DNA from: Cichorium intybus
Taxonomy: Eukaryota > Streptophyta > Magnoliopsida > Asterales > Asteraceae
Assembly (NCBI GenBank): GCA_023525715.1
Contig: CM042013.1
Span: forward strand, 78,574,994-78,638,993
Direction of reading: 5' to 3'
DNA length: 64,000 nucleotides
The translations under genes were made by a program, and so were the position numbers. A model generated the notes under the pieces. The model had not been told where the DNA came from and searched no databases. It saw nothing but the letters and a program-made list of their open reading frames with translations. Each line of letters starts with the position of its first letter. The first letter of the stretch is position 1. Positions 37,001 through 48,570 of this stretch are shown here, in pieces.

Positions 37001-37483
37001 ACCGGTAGTCTTCTTAATCGAATCATCGTAATTACTACTAGTCAGTAGATGGCCGAAAATCATTTCAGGGACATAAACCCCTTCCTCCTGATGAACCTCA
37101 ACCGGAATCCCGTCTCCGTTATTATACACGCTAATCAGATTTTGCTCGACGTCAATCGTGACCTTAACAGTGTCCATTTTAGGATCTCGTTGCTTGTTGT
37201 CTGCAGCATTGACTAGAATTTCATCGAAGATCTTATACAGACCAGGGACGTAAGAGATGGATCTTTTAACCATTTGATCTTCCTCCCATACCCAGAGCGA
37301 CTGTTCATGTTTTTCAATAGATCCGATGTAAGTATCTGGCCGGAGAAGGATATGCTCGAGCTGAGTCTTCTTCTGGTAAGTTTCTTCGATTGTTCTTCCG
37401 GCTTTGGTGGCGCGAGGTTTTGTAGGTGGTGGGATGTTGTCTGTGGTGCTCGATTGGAGCGGTTGGCGTTTTTCTGTCACCAT
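28044..37483 (-). CDS. TOP2: DNA topoisomerase II (type IIA, eukaryotic), complete gene
   Basis: Fifteen exons, in transcript order: 37483-36905, 36594-36317, 36230-36164, 36091-35821, 35726-35530, 35460-35251, 34471-34244, 34158-33994, 33207-32866, 32050-31565, 31177-30991, 30432-30383, 30263-29790, 29104-28657 and 28576-28044 (4515 nt, 1504 aa; Arabidopsis TOP2 is 1473). All introns are GT-AG and in phase. The protein passes one DNA duplex through an ATP-gated break in another, in the nucleus. GHKL ATPase: DEILVNAADNK at residues 87-97 and GGRNGYGAKL at 161-170. Toprim: EGDSAK about 456-461 and DQDHDG at 533-538. The catalytic Tyr is about residue 789, codon 32023-32021, in GRYIYTKLSP. The C-terminus (about 1180-1504) is Lys/Ala/Pro-rich with acidic runs, as in plant TOP2 tails. 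The start ATG is in good context and gives a colinear N-terminus; an upstream in-frame ATG at 37534 adds 17 unlikely residues. Introns 8, 9, 11 and 13 contain tandem duplications, and introns 6 and 10 contain MITEs. Confidence 0.97.
29105..29789. repeat. Degenerate tandem repeat filling TOP2 intron 13
   Basis: At least six diverged copies of a unit with ACCCACAAAA...GATTAAATTTTTAACAA and a following AAAACAATCTTTTT segment. The unit resembles the sequence next to the exon 14 acceptor (about 29105-29145), so the array probably grew from that end of the intron. Confidence 0.75.
30421..30995. repeat. Four-unit tandem duplication across TOP2 intron 11
   Basis: Units of about 135-175 bp start near 30421, 30596, 30732 and 30871. 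Each begins with a copy of the exon 12 acceptor region (AATCTTCAAGAA...GTAA on the plus strand) and carries ACAGTCATTAAACCAAATAAAG. The first and last also hold copies of the exon 11 donor end (ACTTTGTTCAGGGGTGTCATA). The authentic acceptor is in the first unit and the authentic donor in the last. Confidence 0.88.
31224..31544. mobile_element. 321-bp MULE-type MITE in TOP2 intron 10
   Basis: Long terminal inverted repeats start GAGTAAATTACAATTTTGG and contain CCAAATTACAGTTTTGGTCC on both arms. TAATTTATA occurs on both sides (31215-31223 and 31545-31553), a 9-bp duplication. No coding capacity. Confidence 0.92.
32051..32865. repeat. Minisatellite filling TOP2 intron 9; each unit copies the exon 10 splice acceptor
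   Basis: About 13 units of 55-62 bp, each with ATCTTTCCCACCCTGAAAAC on the plus strand and an intervening A/T stretch with ACATTTAATCAAAAA. On the coding strand every unit ends TTTTCAG followed by GGTGGGAAAGAT, which is the true 3' splice site and the first 12 nt of exon 10 (32050-32039). Most copies are near perfect; variants occur near 32104, 32220, 32307, 32480 and 32714. Confidence 0.93.
33361..33787. repeat. Three tandem copies in TOP2 intron 8
   Basis: Copies at about 33361-33549, 33550-33706 and 33707-33787 (the last partial) share AATTTCCAATGTAACATAAC, ACTTTTTATA.ACGAAATACAAG and AACTTATATTGCATTGTATT. They differ by indels. Confidence 0.85.
34678..35045. mobile_element. 368-bp MITE in TOP2 intron 6
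   Basis: Terminal inverted repeats start GAGTAAATTACACGAWTGGT and continue with CCCTGTGGTTTGGGATAATT on both arms. The outermost bases match the MITE in intron 10, so the two are related. The flanks do not give a clean target duplication. Confidence 0.85.
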
Positions 37484-40400
37484 GGTTGCTAGGGTTTTTG
37501 GAGAGACACAGAGATGGTGTCTATAGAGAAACAAGACGGCGAATAGATGAGATGCGGAGGTAGGGAAAGGGGGTTTAATGGTTGTGGGTGGTGGGTGGTG
37601 GTGGAATCAATTGTAAAGGGAATCAATGGGAGTGTGAGGGTTTTGAATTTTGAATTTGAAAGTGTGAGCGGGAAATTGAAGTGAAACTTTTTGAATTCTA
37701 GGGAACAGGGATAATGGCAGATTGTATGTATACTCTTCAATAGTTTGTTTTCTGCAAATTGTTTAAAGTTGTTCGGATTTGTTGCAAAAGTGAATATAAT
37801 GAGTTTTGAAGTATTTATTTTGTTATATTCTATTTATAAAATATATTATATTCGATTTATAATATAATTTTAGCATTTTTCATTTTCTAGGAAATAATCG
37901 TATGTTGCTAGTTTAGTAAATACTAAAATAAATGATCGATATCTGATAATATACAATATCAAATTACCAACCTTTATAATTGTCCATTACTCCATTTAGA
38001 TCAAACAAAGTTTTGTAAAATAGTTAAAAATGATAATATTATTCCATTATGTTATAAAAGTTTCAAACACGAAATCGATTAATCTAGAGTTAAAATTGGA
38101 AGCATTTCCTTATAGTAAATACGGTGCAATTTTCACAAGGGCTTCATATATGTCATTAAAACACTCTTTAAGAAATTTGTATGTTAGAATTTCATTTTTG
38201 TTTTACAGTTGTGGTTTTTTTTACAATATAAGTAAATAGGTTGTTCGTTTTATGTTTTAAAACATATTTTGTGAAGATTTGTTTTAAATTTAATTGTTTT
38301 ATATTTGTCTCTTGTATATTTAGCATGTTCTTACCTTATTGATCATTCAATATGAAGTGTTGATAATATTATTGTTATAGTCTATATGTTTAGTTTATTT
38401 TTTAATATGGAGATGATCTACGAGAGTAGTCACTATCCCTTTAGATAAGGTTGTCTACGTCTCACATAACTTTTGAAGCAACCAAAAACCTTTTCTTATA
38501 CGTACGTACATGTAATTATGTCATGCTTCCATTGTATTTCCAATAAACCAAAATAGAAGTTTATTATTCATCAGTACAAACATTTTATCGTCTTGGAGTC
38601 TTTACTTTCACATTGTGACAGCAAGCATTCAAAATGGTTCATGTAATCCATAGTACTATTTATGGTTTCATTTGGCAGTGGATAAGTGGCTCTTTGTAGT
38701 TTGTAGGATTCAGCACAACTACATTGTATAGTTATTAAACTAAACCTAATAAGTTCAACAACTCATACATCATATGTGTAAAGAGAAAATGATGGAATTT
38801 TGATAAAAGATAGCGGACACGAACCTCTGCGAGTATTAGAGAATCTACGACAAATAGATATTGAGTAGATTTTAAGCGATGTCCAAGTATCGAGGGATTC
38901 AAACAGACATGAACTCACAAGCATACTTTGTAATCACTATTGCTCAAATTACATCGAATGTTGCTTACTAGGTAGGAGTCAATGGTTAGGGTTTAAGACA
39001 AATGTCGATGTCGTTAAATCATTAAAGAGATTCATGGATTTTGAAACTGTGAAGTGTGAAATGAGGGGGAGTGCTTCTTTTTCCATTTCTTTGTCTTATT
39101 CTTCTAATTTTTTGCTTATTTATTAAAATTTTAGTATAACGTTATTTTTCATTTCTCATACTTTCTCTACTACAGATAGAGAATCATAAACAACAAATAG
39201 AATCAAATTGTTTTCTCATTTTTTAATTTTCGATACTAAACAAATAAATAAAATGGTCTTAATTTCATTTATATGTGCCAAACGCACCATATAGTTGTTC
39301 AAATAGACTTTACCATTCATTTTTTTTAATTTTTTATGTATTTGAATTATTCATTAGAATAACCATATTTGGAAGGCTCTTTAAAGAGAGAATATCAATT
39401 TTATACATACTATAACAAATTATAGTATAGCGATAAAGTACATTGCGTGTTTACAATACACCTATTCCCAATAAAGTGAGCACACTAAATTTCCGAAATA
39501 TTCATTAATTTTGCGAACTTATTTTATTTCTATTTTGTAGTCACACTTTGTAACACACATCCATTTGGCTTAAAGGGTGTGGCGTAGTTTTAAAATTTTA
39601 CACAAGTAATAAAAAATTACAAAAAGTAAGGTCCAAAGTCACTCACAAGGGAAACTTTTTTTCCCAAAATAGTGTCTAGTTATAGTTCCAAACCATTAAA
39701 AAAGTTTTACATAAGAACCATTGCCTTTAAGAAAGCATAATAGCATAAGTTAGTCCCAAATGGCTAAATATGATAAGTCATTAGTTTGTCAAGTCCATTG
39801 GGGTGAGACAATGCATCATAACAGTAGTTTAAATCAACCAAATGCATTTAAGCCTCTAAATGTCACTTCTAGGTTCTCTAAAATCATTTACTGCAAATAC
39901 ATGTTAAAATAATAATGTTAGACTCAGGGGGATCTACTGGTAAACCCGAAAACTTAACTTTTTGCGAAATTGGATAAGAATGGTAATCCAACTTCAAGTA
40001 AAAATTCTCCAAAAACATTTTTGGAAATCATTTTCATATTTGAAATCTCAAAATCCCTTTATACTTTGAAGGAATTAGGAATATGAGACAATTTAGGTAA
40101 TTTAATACAACGAACCAAAATAACAATGCATGGATGCAATGCATAAGAGTCTAATCCCAATCCTAAATTCTCTACTCTAAGAAAAGTTTGTTTCACACTT
40201 GGGTCTTGATAATTAATGTCTATAAATTTGGAAAGAGGTGTTAACCCCAAACCCGTTGCCTAAGCGACCACTAAGGTCAACCTTTGGAAACAAGTGACCA
40301 CCAACACTTGATAAAAGCAATGGGTTAGCAAATTCTATCATGAAGCATTGGTGCCTAATTTGGATCCACCTTATGATTGAGCATCACACTCTAATTTGTT

Positions 40401-40862
40401 GGTGTTGTTATGTCATTTTGAACCCCCAATATCAAACGGGAATAATCTCAATGAGCGTCCGGGCTACACACAAGTCTAAACCAATCATATATTATGTATA
40501 TGAAGGATTATTCTAAAATAAGTTGTAGCACACTAATAACTTACCATAAAAAATTTCCAAAACATATTGATGATCATGCAACTTGTTTATGATGCAATAT
40601 ATATCTTATATAAGATTAGGATATGGATTAATATTTTCCAAAATAAGGATTAGGAACATGTACTCATGGAGAATCACTCACCTCGTTCCCTATCATAAAC
40701 TCCTTTGCCTTTAGACATATTTTGATACTTAGTGGTCACCTAAAGAAACCCATAAACTAAGTTTAACTCTCTTCTTAATCTATTGAGCCCTTCATTAAGT
40801 TCTTATTTGTAAAAATGTAGTTTTATTTCTTCCAATTATATCAACCATGCAATCATAGAAAA
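37484..40862. other. TOP2 5' side and long AT-rich intergenic region
   Basis: About 37484-37740 should hold the TOP2 5' UTR and core promoter. From there to 40862 I recognise no gene, element end or RNA. A 63-codon minus-strand frame at 40059-40250 has no protein-like features. Confidence 0.55.
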
Positions 40863-41133
40863 TCATAGGTGAAAACTAGACTTAATTTCTACTCCTTGTT
40901 TCTTGTCAATCTCTTTAACAACTTTTAACATTTCTATGAACAACTCTTTGTTCATATCATGTTTCAAAAGATGAAAAACGAATTTTCCATAGAAGTCTTT
41001 CTCACCATCAGAATTTAATATATCATTTGTGATTTTTTGATCTCTAAACACAAATCCAAGAAATTGGTTGAAATTTACTTTATACTTGATATTATCAACA
41101 CAAACAATCCATATTTTCGAATTTGTTGCATCC
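40863..41133 (-). other. Short ORF in the internal region of a degenerate LTR element
   Basis: A frame of 89 codons from an ATG at 41133 (MDATNSKIW...). It lies about 340 bp downstream, in the minus direction, of a primer-binding site, where gag would start. The sequence is Lys/Asp/Asn-rich and I do not recognise it. It could be a gag remnant or chance. Confidence 0.35.
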
Positions 41134-41475
41134 ATTTTTGTTCTAAACAATAAATAATCACCAGATCTGGAATAAAACTAGAGAGAGAAAGTGGATCTAA
41201 AGTGGGTTTTTAGAGAGAGAAAGTAGATCTGGAACGATTTCTAGTGAGAGAAGCAGATCTGAACGAATTTTTAATGATAAAAACAAGATCTAAACCAATA
41301 TTGATGAACATAAACAGATCAAAGATGCAGAACAGATCATAATATTGATTCCATATCAGAAAAACTCACTAAAAATGAAGATCCAGATATGAAATTTGAA
41401 TTATGATTGATGATGTGGTGGGTTGTCAAATCAAGAACGGATCCCTTGAAATAATCTGTTAAATCTTCAAGGTTA

Positions 41476-41488
41476 GGCTCTGATACCA
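41476..41488 (-). other. Primer-binding site, initiator tRNA-Met type
   Basis: On the minus strand this reads TGGTATCAGAGCC, two bases after an LTR ending CACTCAACA. This is the usual primer site of copia and many gypsy elements. Confidence 0.8.
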
Positions 41489-41490
41489 CT

Positions 41491-43774
41491 TGTTGAGTGT
41501 TGAAATCAATAAGATGAACAAGTAATGACTAGTGATTCAACAGTAGATCAAATAATAAGCAATCAAACAGTATTATGAACAATCAAGAACAGTTAAGGAA
41601 CAGGATGAATTGGATAGCTTGTGCCGAATGCTTAGATTGATTGATTTAGGGTTTTACAATAGGACGATTACAATCTCGCTTCAAACACGGTATGTAACGC
41701 CCGATTTCTCATACAAAGTACACCCAAAATTTTGCAAACAATTATACATTAAAAATGGGTATACTTGCACTCAACCCAGGAAAACAAGATGTTATCAAAC
41801 ATTAATTACACAAAAAGTCCTTAAAATTTGACTAGGCATTACAAATAAACCTAACACAACTAAAGGACATGCTCTGAGTTGTCCATCTCTCTTTATCACA
41901 TGCCTTCCCCTATCACTGCTACAGATACCTGCAAAACAACAAACAACTCAAGTATAAGCTTATAAAGCTTAGTAAGTAATCTTAATCACACTCCATAAAT
42001 CTTTCTCAATAACATCCTCATCATTCTCTTTTGCTAATCTCATTAGCAAATCCATCTTCTCTCAACTCTGAAATCTAGTAACATATTAGCTTTACAAACA
42101 CCAGCTAATTAGTAATAATATCAAATCAATAATAAGTATCACAAGTGATACTACTCATAAACTCAATTACACACACACACACTCGCATATACTCATTTCA
42201 CCATCAATTATACTCAATTATAACACCCATCATGGTTGTAGCAATCAAACCCAAAGACTCTTTAACTCACCGCTACATCATATACTCTACTCTTATACTC
42301 CATATGAAATCCAACTCATCTCTTGTTATCCACCGATAACAGAACCATTTCGACTCTAATTTATTTCAATATCAATATAACACACACGTATATACATATA
42401 TATTACCTACAACAAGATATGACTCTTATTTCTCATACGAACATAATCTCAATCGTGCATTAAATCACACTCAAAATCTCATTCTCGTATGTTAAATCAC
42501 ATGTTTCTCAATTATAACTTGGCTATCTCAACCAATTTAAAATCAATAGTAACCTGTAAATTCACAATTTAATCATAAGAATGAATTATAGTTACTCACC
42601 TGATGTCAACTCAGTATTTGGAACCCCCAAATTACGCGTACCGGGCTCCTGTTCACTAGACTTGGTTATATCACCATAGTCTAAATCAATTTTCCAACAT
42701 CCACAATCATTTCAACAACATCTATCTCAAAGATGTACAAATCAAAAGAGGAAAAAGGAGTATAAACGGTAAATATCAACTCTATATTTACCGAAACCCC
42801 CAAATCCGCGGTTCTACTCATTCAACCATAGAAACTCAACAATACTCTCACCAATAACTCTAAAGGCATCCACTAACAATCTATTAACAACATATATAAC
42901 AATATATAGCTAAAACACTGAAATCAAAACTAGGGTTTCAAAACCCCCAAAACGAAGAAATCACTCACCTTGATGATTTAGGAATCGTGAACGTGTTTAC
43001 GGGGTTAGATTGAAGTCTCCATACGTTTCCCCACGCATCCCCTGGATCAATTTGGTGGAAAATCGCCTTAGGAAGCTCTGGAATCAAAATTGGGGTGTTT
43101 TTCCCCAAAATGAGCATTTTCTGCACATTTAAAGGCTCTGTCAGGTCCATACGGCCCATGTGGAATTCCACACGCCCCGTGCAAGTCTAGAATAGCCTAC
43201 TGCCGGGTTCTGCACGCCCCGTGCAAGAATCTGCACGCCCCATGTGAGTCTGGAATTTCACTTAGTTTTTCGATCGTAACTTTCTCGTTTCTTATCCGTT
43301 TTTAACAATCCTTATATGCTTAGAAAGCTAAGGAAAAGTTCTACAACTTGATTAGGCTAATTATAACTTTAGATTAACACATCTCTAAACAACTCATATG
43401 TAAGACAACACCGACCATAAGGTAAGAACTCTACTTACCTTAGTAAGCATCTCAAAATGAAAATGGGTCTTACACGGTATGGTATCACTGATATTTATAC
43501 TGAATCAGTGATACGAATAGTATAAAATGTTACAGAGAATATTCTATCAGATGTACTATCCAATAGAATGCTAGATACATGTAACACGTAGTCTGCAACC
43601 ACGCGTGCATCAAAATGTTTGACAGCTGTGAAGTCTTTGGATCCTCCAGGTGATACCCTTCAGAGTCTTCAGAGTTCAGGGTCTTCTCATTTTTATTACT
43701 TTGGGGTTTTACATCAAGAGGTCTTCGGATAGAACTTCGGATACATCAGCACTTCATCACAAATATTCCCAACA
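41491..43774 (-). mobile_element. LTR of a degenerate copia-like element, split by a gypsy solo LTR
   Basis: On the minus strand it starts TGTTGGGAATATTTGTG (43774) and ends ACTCAACA (41491), followed by the primer-binding site. Without the nested 1782-bp solo LTR and one 5-bp duplication it is about 497 bp. The internal region would run towards lower coordinates, but no pol and no second LTR were recognised. Confidence 0.75.
41693..43474 (-). mobile_element. 1782-bp gypsy-type solo LTR
   Basis: Begins TGTAACGCCCG and ends GGGTCTTACA on the plus strand, typical LTR termini of chromovirus-type gypsy elements. CGGTA flanks both ends (41688-41692 and 43475-43479). It contains repeated CACGCCCCGTGCAAG-type words at about 43165-43245. 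Minus orientation is inferred from the termini. No internal sequence remains, so it formed by LTR-LTR recombination. Confidence 0.85.
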
Positions 43775-44727
43775 GTTAGAACTCATTAATCCATCCTCTA
43801 ATCACTATAATCCACATGAAAATTACATGGAGCTTATTCTCCTCTCAAAATGTCATTCATCCCTCAAGTGCACAAGATAACTAACCAATGAGCCTTTATA
43901 TGTTTAGAATTGACAACATAAACCCTCATACTTAGGCTTACTACACTTTGGCCCTAAATGGAACTTCTATAAGTCATTAAGGTTTAATTTTTCACAAATA
44001 AGTCCCCTAGAATATTTTTTTTTTAATTTCTAAGTCAAACCTAGGTCAAAGGTGGTCAATATACTTTTTATTTAATTGCTTACTATCTAACAGACTCCTA
44101 TTTGTGTAAAGGACGGAAGGGTCAACTATATAGAAAATGTTAAGCATTTAACAACATGTCGTTGTCCTTGACCATAGATTAATGTTTGTCTCCATAAAAC
44201 TATCATCAACTGTTAATAGTTAATAACTTGTCATTTTAATATCCCTTTATTCTAATACAATTGACCATGATACACGTATATAGTAATCCTCATATAAGTT
44301 TAATATTAGTTTTTTATTTGTGAATGAATAAGATCAGCATATTCATCTAGTTATAGCCATACACTCATAACTATAGGGACTCGACTGATATCACACTCCA
44401 ACATTTAAATGAATGAATCCAATATCTAATTATATTTTTTCATCGCCAAGTTTCACATCACATATAAAAGTAGCCTTTTATAACTTCCTTGTTTAGAACA
44501 TGGTTTAACTGCATCAAGACATAGTAATACGTTTTCTCAAAAGCTAACATATATCTTTGGTAGAAGGATACATGAAACTCAACTTATTTTAAATATTCGC
44601 CCAATAGTATCGATTCATGAAGTAACACCTTGAGGTAAGTCATTCCAATATTCAAAAACAATGAATACAGGTGAAGCACAAAATATCCTCATCTCTTTAC
44701 CTTGATGGAATCGAGAGCAACACCAGT
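43775..44727. other. Non-coding DNA between LTR elements
   Basis: AT-rich sequence without a recognisable gene. A 76-codon plus-strand frame at 43650-43880 starts inside the LTR and is not credible. Confidence 0.5.
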
Positions 44728-44766
44728 TGAATTTCGGGGATGAAATTCCTTCAACCGGGGAGACTG
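44728..44766 (+). pseudogene. 3' end of a gypsy pol and its polypurine tract
   Basis: GAATTTCGGGGATGAAATTC and the following purine run GGGGAGAC are a very common ending of chromovirus pol genes just before the 3' LTR. Upstream, no further pol is recognisable, so this is a relic. Confidence 0.55.
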
Positions 44767-46143
44767 TGACAACTGTTAAAATCCAGGTTCCTTCTAAGCT
44801 TGAGTATATTGAAACTTCACGTGAAGACTCTAATCATTTTAGAATTAATAAGTTAGAAGCTAATTCATGATCTCGTAGACACCTCAAAATAGCTAGAAAC
44901 AACTTAAAGAATAATTAGTATTCACATTGACATGTGAATTGCCCAACTATTTTATAAAATTCCAAAAAAAAAAAAAAATTAGTCAGCAATTAGAATATTT
45001 TAAATGCATAACTAAACTAATTAAATATATAACAATGTATTAGTTTAAACAATTTAAGAAATTTTAATTCATCGTAATAAGTTTATAAGCCAAGTGTTTT
45101 AAAAATCCAACTAATAAAATTTCAAATTGTAGTAATAAAAATAAACGCCATACATCTTTTATAAAACCTAAAAATTGAGTTTAAATTTTATAAACTCCCA
45201 TTTTAACTTTTATAAATTTCCCAAGTACCAAGAAGGTTTCCCCCATTCTGCCATATCTCTCCCCCCTCTCTCTTTATTTTCATTTTCCGAAATCACTATT
45301 TATTCTCTCTAGAAACTCTCTCTCTAGTACCTTCTAGTCTATCTCTAAACTCTAGCCATAAGCCACAAACTTTTGAAGATTTTAGGGTGTTTTTGAAGCA
45401 ATACAACAAGCCAAGGTGAAGAAATAAACACTTCTTGATGTTTTTTTAACACTTTCTATAAGTTAAAGTCATTTCTTCATCTATTTTCGGGTTTTATGCA
45501 TATTCATGGTTAGAAACCTTTTCCTTTCATCTTCATGTTTGTAGATCACCACCAAAAACATGTTGCATTTTCTAGAAATGGTGGTGATCCATGATACCAT
45601 TTAATAGTAAAAATTAAATAAAGTTTGAGGCATTTTCTAATTCAAATAGTTAACTAAGTATTACTGAGACCCTTGAGAATTAGACACAAAACTCACTAGT
45701 GCCTTTATATTTCATAGGACTCAATAAGGAGTTGTCATTGGAAATTTACCCGCAACAACTGTTGCGCATATCCACCGAAATCCTTGTGAGTATTCACAAC
45801 CCCTTTTTATTTTTTATTTTGGGGTGGAAACCATGATACCATATTATAAATTGTTGTACTATTAATGAACTTTAAACTTACACTGTTTATACTAATTGAT
45901 GCACTTTGGAACTTTACTATTTATGTATGTCTTATGCTTGAGATTCTATCTTATGCAAAGTCCCTGGTTTCTCTCTTACACAACCTATTAAGTGCTGTTT
46001 GAGTCGATGGTTTTTATGAATAGTGGTATTTGAGACTGACCGTCCCCACTCACCTATTGTGATGTACATAATACCACTCTTTATCCATGTCAGCGATAGA
46101 ACGTGGCGCTTGGGGCGTCTGGTCAGAGGTTTGGTTGTGGACT
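44767..46143 (+). repeat. Probable gypsy LTR remnant, plus orientation
   Basis: Begins TGACAACTG directly after the polypurine tract and contains a pyrimidine-rich, leader-like part (about 45235-45365). The right end is not defined; another LTR-like end (TGTAACATCCC) starts at about 46144. Confidence 0.45.
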
Positions 46144-48041
46144 GTAACATCCCAGATTTTACAGTAAATTTAAAAAAAATTTCAATAAAAACACATCATA
46201 TTATTTAATATTTTCAACACTAACATAAATCATTTTTTTTAAATATTCCACTGTCAAATATAAGTTATAAACTAGCGGAAGCCACAATCTACTAAAAATC
46301 AAATCAACATATAATCTTCAACAGAAGCTACACCAGTGTGTACATGTCACGCCTTGCCGTCACCCACATCTGAAACAGTGATTTCATAGGGAAAGGGTGT
46401 CCCGCCTTGCCGTCACCCACATATGAAACAGTGATTTCATAGGGAAAGGGTAAGCACATAGCTTAGTGAGTTCCAACACATACACGACATATATGTCATA
46501 CATACCCTACCCATATCATAATGAACACAACTACACAACACAGTAATATAAACACACAATCTACTCTACATAATACATTGAATCGTGCCTAAATACTCAA
46601 CACCTCAAGCCGTGTATACAAGTCTTGCTTTGTGCATATTTCGCTCAGCACCTTGAGTCGTGCATGCAAGTCTTGCTCTGTACCACATTGCTCAGTGTGT
46701 CGAGCCACCCTACATTGCACAGTATGTCGAGCCACCTTACATTGCTCAGTATGTCGAGCCACACTATATTGATCAGTGTGTTAAGCAACCATATACCATC
46801 TTATATTGCTCGGTACGTCGAGCCACCCTATATTGCTCGATGCATCGAGCCACCCTATATTGCTCGGTACGTCGAGCCCCCTATATTGCTCAGTACGTCA
46901 AGCCACCTTATATTGCTCGGTACGTCGAGCAACCCTATATTGCTCGGTACGTCGAGCCCCTAACATCTACATATTAGACCTAGACCCATCCAATACTAAC
47001 CACACACACTAGACATCCAAATGTTCTAATACTACCCACATACATCCTATAAGCACACACGAGCTAAAGTAAATCACATATAACATCCACACAATGTAGT
47101 GGGAAACACACCTCAAAATCACAAACTGTAGAAAGCCGTGACATCCACCTAAAATGGATTCGGGTCAACCCAACCCAATTGGAAATTTAATAAACCCTAC
47201 TCAAGATTACTTGACGCTAATAGGATCAAAACCCATACACTACGATATAAATTGACGTTAATAGCAATATAGCATAGTATAACGTTATAACTATAATCAA
47301 ATTAAATTATGATACCATATTAAAATTAAATCAAAGTATGATGCTCTAATTAAATTAAAAGAATCAAGCTTGAATGCTATAATTAAACTTCAAATCAAAG
47401 TAGATTTTTATAATCAAATAATAACCTATCTTTTATAAAACTCTATTTTTATAAACTCTACATTAAATTTTATAAAACTCTTATATTAATTAATATATTA
47501 TATAAAAGATGCTTGTGTTAGTGGAAAATTATGAAGACCACCAAAAGCAAAAGGTTATTCCCATTGTCTCCCACTCACACCTCCCATCATCTTTCCTTTC
47601 ATTTTTCTCCCAACACATTATTCTCATCACCACTCAAATCATATCTATTCTTTCTCTCACTCTCAATCTCGAAATTCCTCCTAGAAATCTTCATATTTCA
47701 GCTAAGAACAATCCAATATACTCAAATCTTCATCCCTCTTGAAGCATTCATCAAGGTATGTTGTTAAAAGTCTCAAATTCATGAATGAAACAAATTAAAT
47801 CCACCAAACTATCTAAAACTCATTTTATGCATAAATCTGATTTTTCTCAAGATCCCATCAATAAAATAAGAAGTTCTGGAAATTTTCAGAAAATAACTTA
47901 TTTTTATTGAATTACTATAATTATTGCAATAAAATAAGGCAATAATTCACATAAAATACTTTTTGCAGTCAATAAATTCTGGGAAAATTTTGGAACAACC
48001 CATATATTGAGTAACGTGGATTTATAAAGTTTCATGCATTT
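46144..48041. repeat. Gypsy LTR mosaic with a 53-bp tandem duplication
   Basis: Starts with TGTAACATCCC, a chromovirus LTR terminus. The segment CGCCTTGCCGTCACCCACAT...GGGAAAGGGT is duplicated in tandem with a 53-bp period (46350-46450). A pyrimidine-rich stretch at 47560-47750 resembles an LTR R/U5 region. I could not fix orientation or boundaries. It is continued after the copia insertion at 53159. Confidence 0.45.
46687..46960. repeat. 27-bp minisatellite, about ten units
   Basis: Units of the form ATTGCTCGGTACGTCGAGCC plus ACCCTAT. One unit carries a 10-bp insertion and one lacks a base. The core CTCGGTACGTCGAG is nearly self-complementary. Because 27 is a multiple of three, three overlapping frames stay open and read as repeating nonapeptides; these are not genes. 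Confidence 0.95.
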
Positions 48042-48046
48042 ATATT
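48042..48046. other. Target site duplication ATATT (left copy)
   Basis: ATATT flanks the copia element at 48042-48046 and 53154-53158. The sequence left of 48042 and right of 53159 is therefore one older, interrupted locus. Confidence 0.93.
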
Positions 48047-48505
48047 TGTGGAATATGCCTTCAAAATTCAACAAAGAATTTTCAAAGGCTGCTAAATATA
48101 GTTTCAAATATGGCCGGTAACCAAAGAATTCAAATGAGCCATTTTTCCAACAATGGCATGCATAGGAAATCCTATATATATATAGGATAGAAATCATTTC
48201 ATACAAACCACACCAAAAACCAAAACATCTCTTCTCTTGTAAATACATAAGAGTTTCAAACTCTTTGTATTTTTATATTTCTCCAAACATTTTGTAAATA
48301 CCACAAAGTATAGTGAATTGGTTCTCGGCTTCCTCCGCCCGTGGTTTTTCCCGATTTGGGTTTTCCACGTAAATCCTCGTGTCTCTATTTTATTTACTTC
48401 ATTCGTATTTTTCGTTGTGATTATTATCGTTTGATAATTTTGATCCTATTCCGCATTGAGCTAATATTATCTAAAGTCAATTCGGATCCGTCGTATTTTA
48501 CAACA
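48047..48505 (+). repeat. 5' LTR of the copia element
   Basis: 459 bp. It contains the palindrome CCTATATATATATAGG (48171-48186), likely serving as TATA box. In the 3' LTR this is CCTATATATAGG. Confidence 0.93.
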
Positions 48506-48506
48506 A

Positions 48507-48519
48507 TTGGTATCAGAGC
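48507..48519 (+). other. Primer-binding site, initiator tRNA-Met type
   Basis: TTGGTATCAGAGC one base after the 5' LTR. Confidence 0.92.
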
Positions 48520-48570
48520 GTCCGAGTTTTGATATTAGCTTGTTGGGATCATTTTATCAAGTAATAAATC

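Noticed and set aside
37484..37534. Upstream in-frame ATG extending TOP2 by 17 residues
   Set aside because: The extra residues do not look like a TOP2 N-terminus, and the ATG at 37483 fits the family start.
46625..47012. Three overlapping plus-strand frames with repeating nonapeptides
   Set aside because: They arise from a 27-bp minisatellite whose period keeps all frames open.
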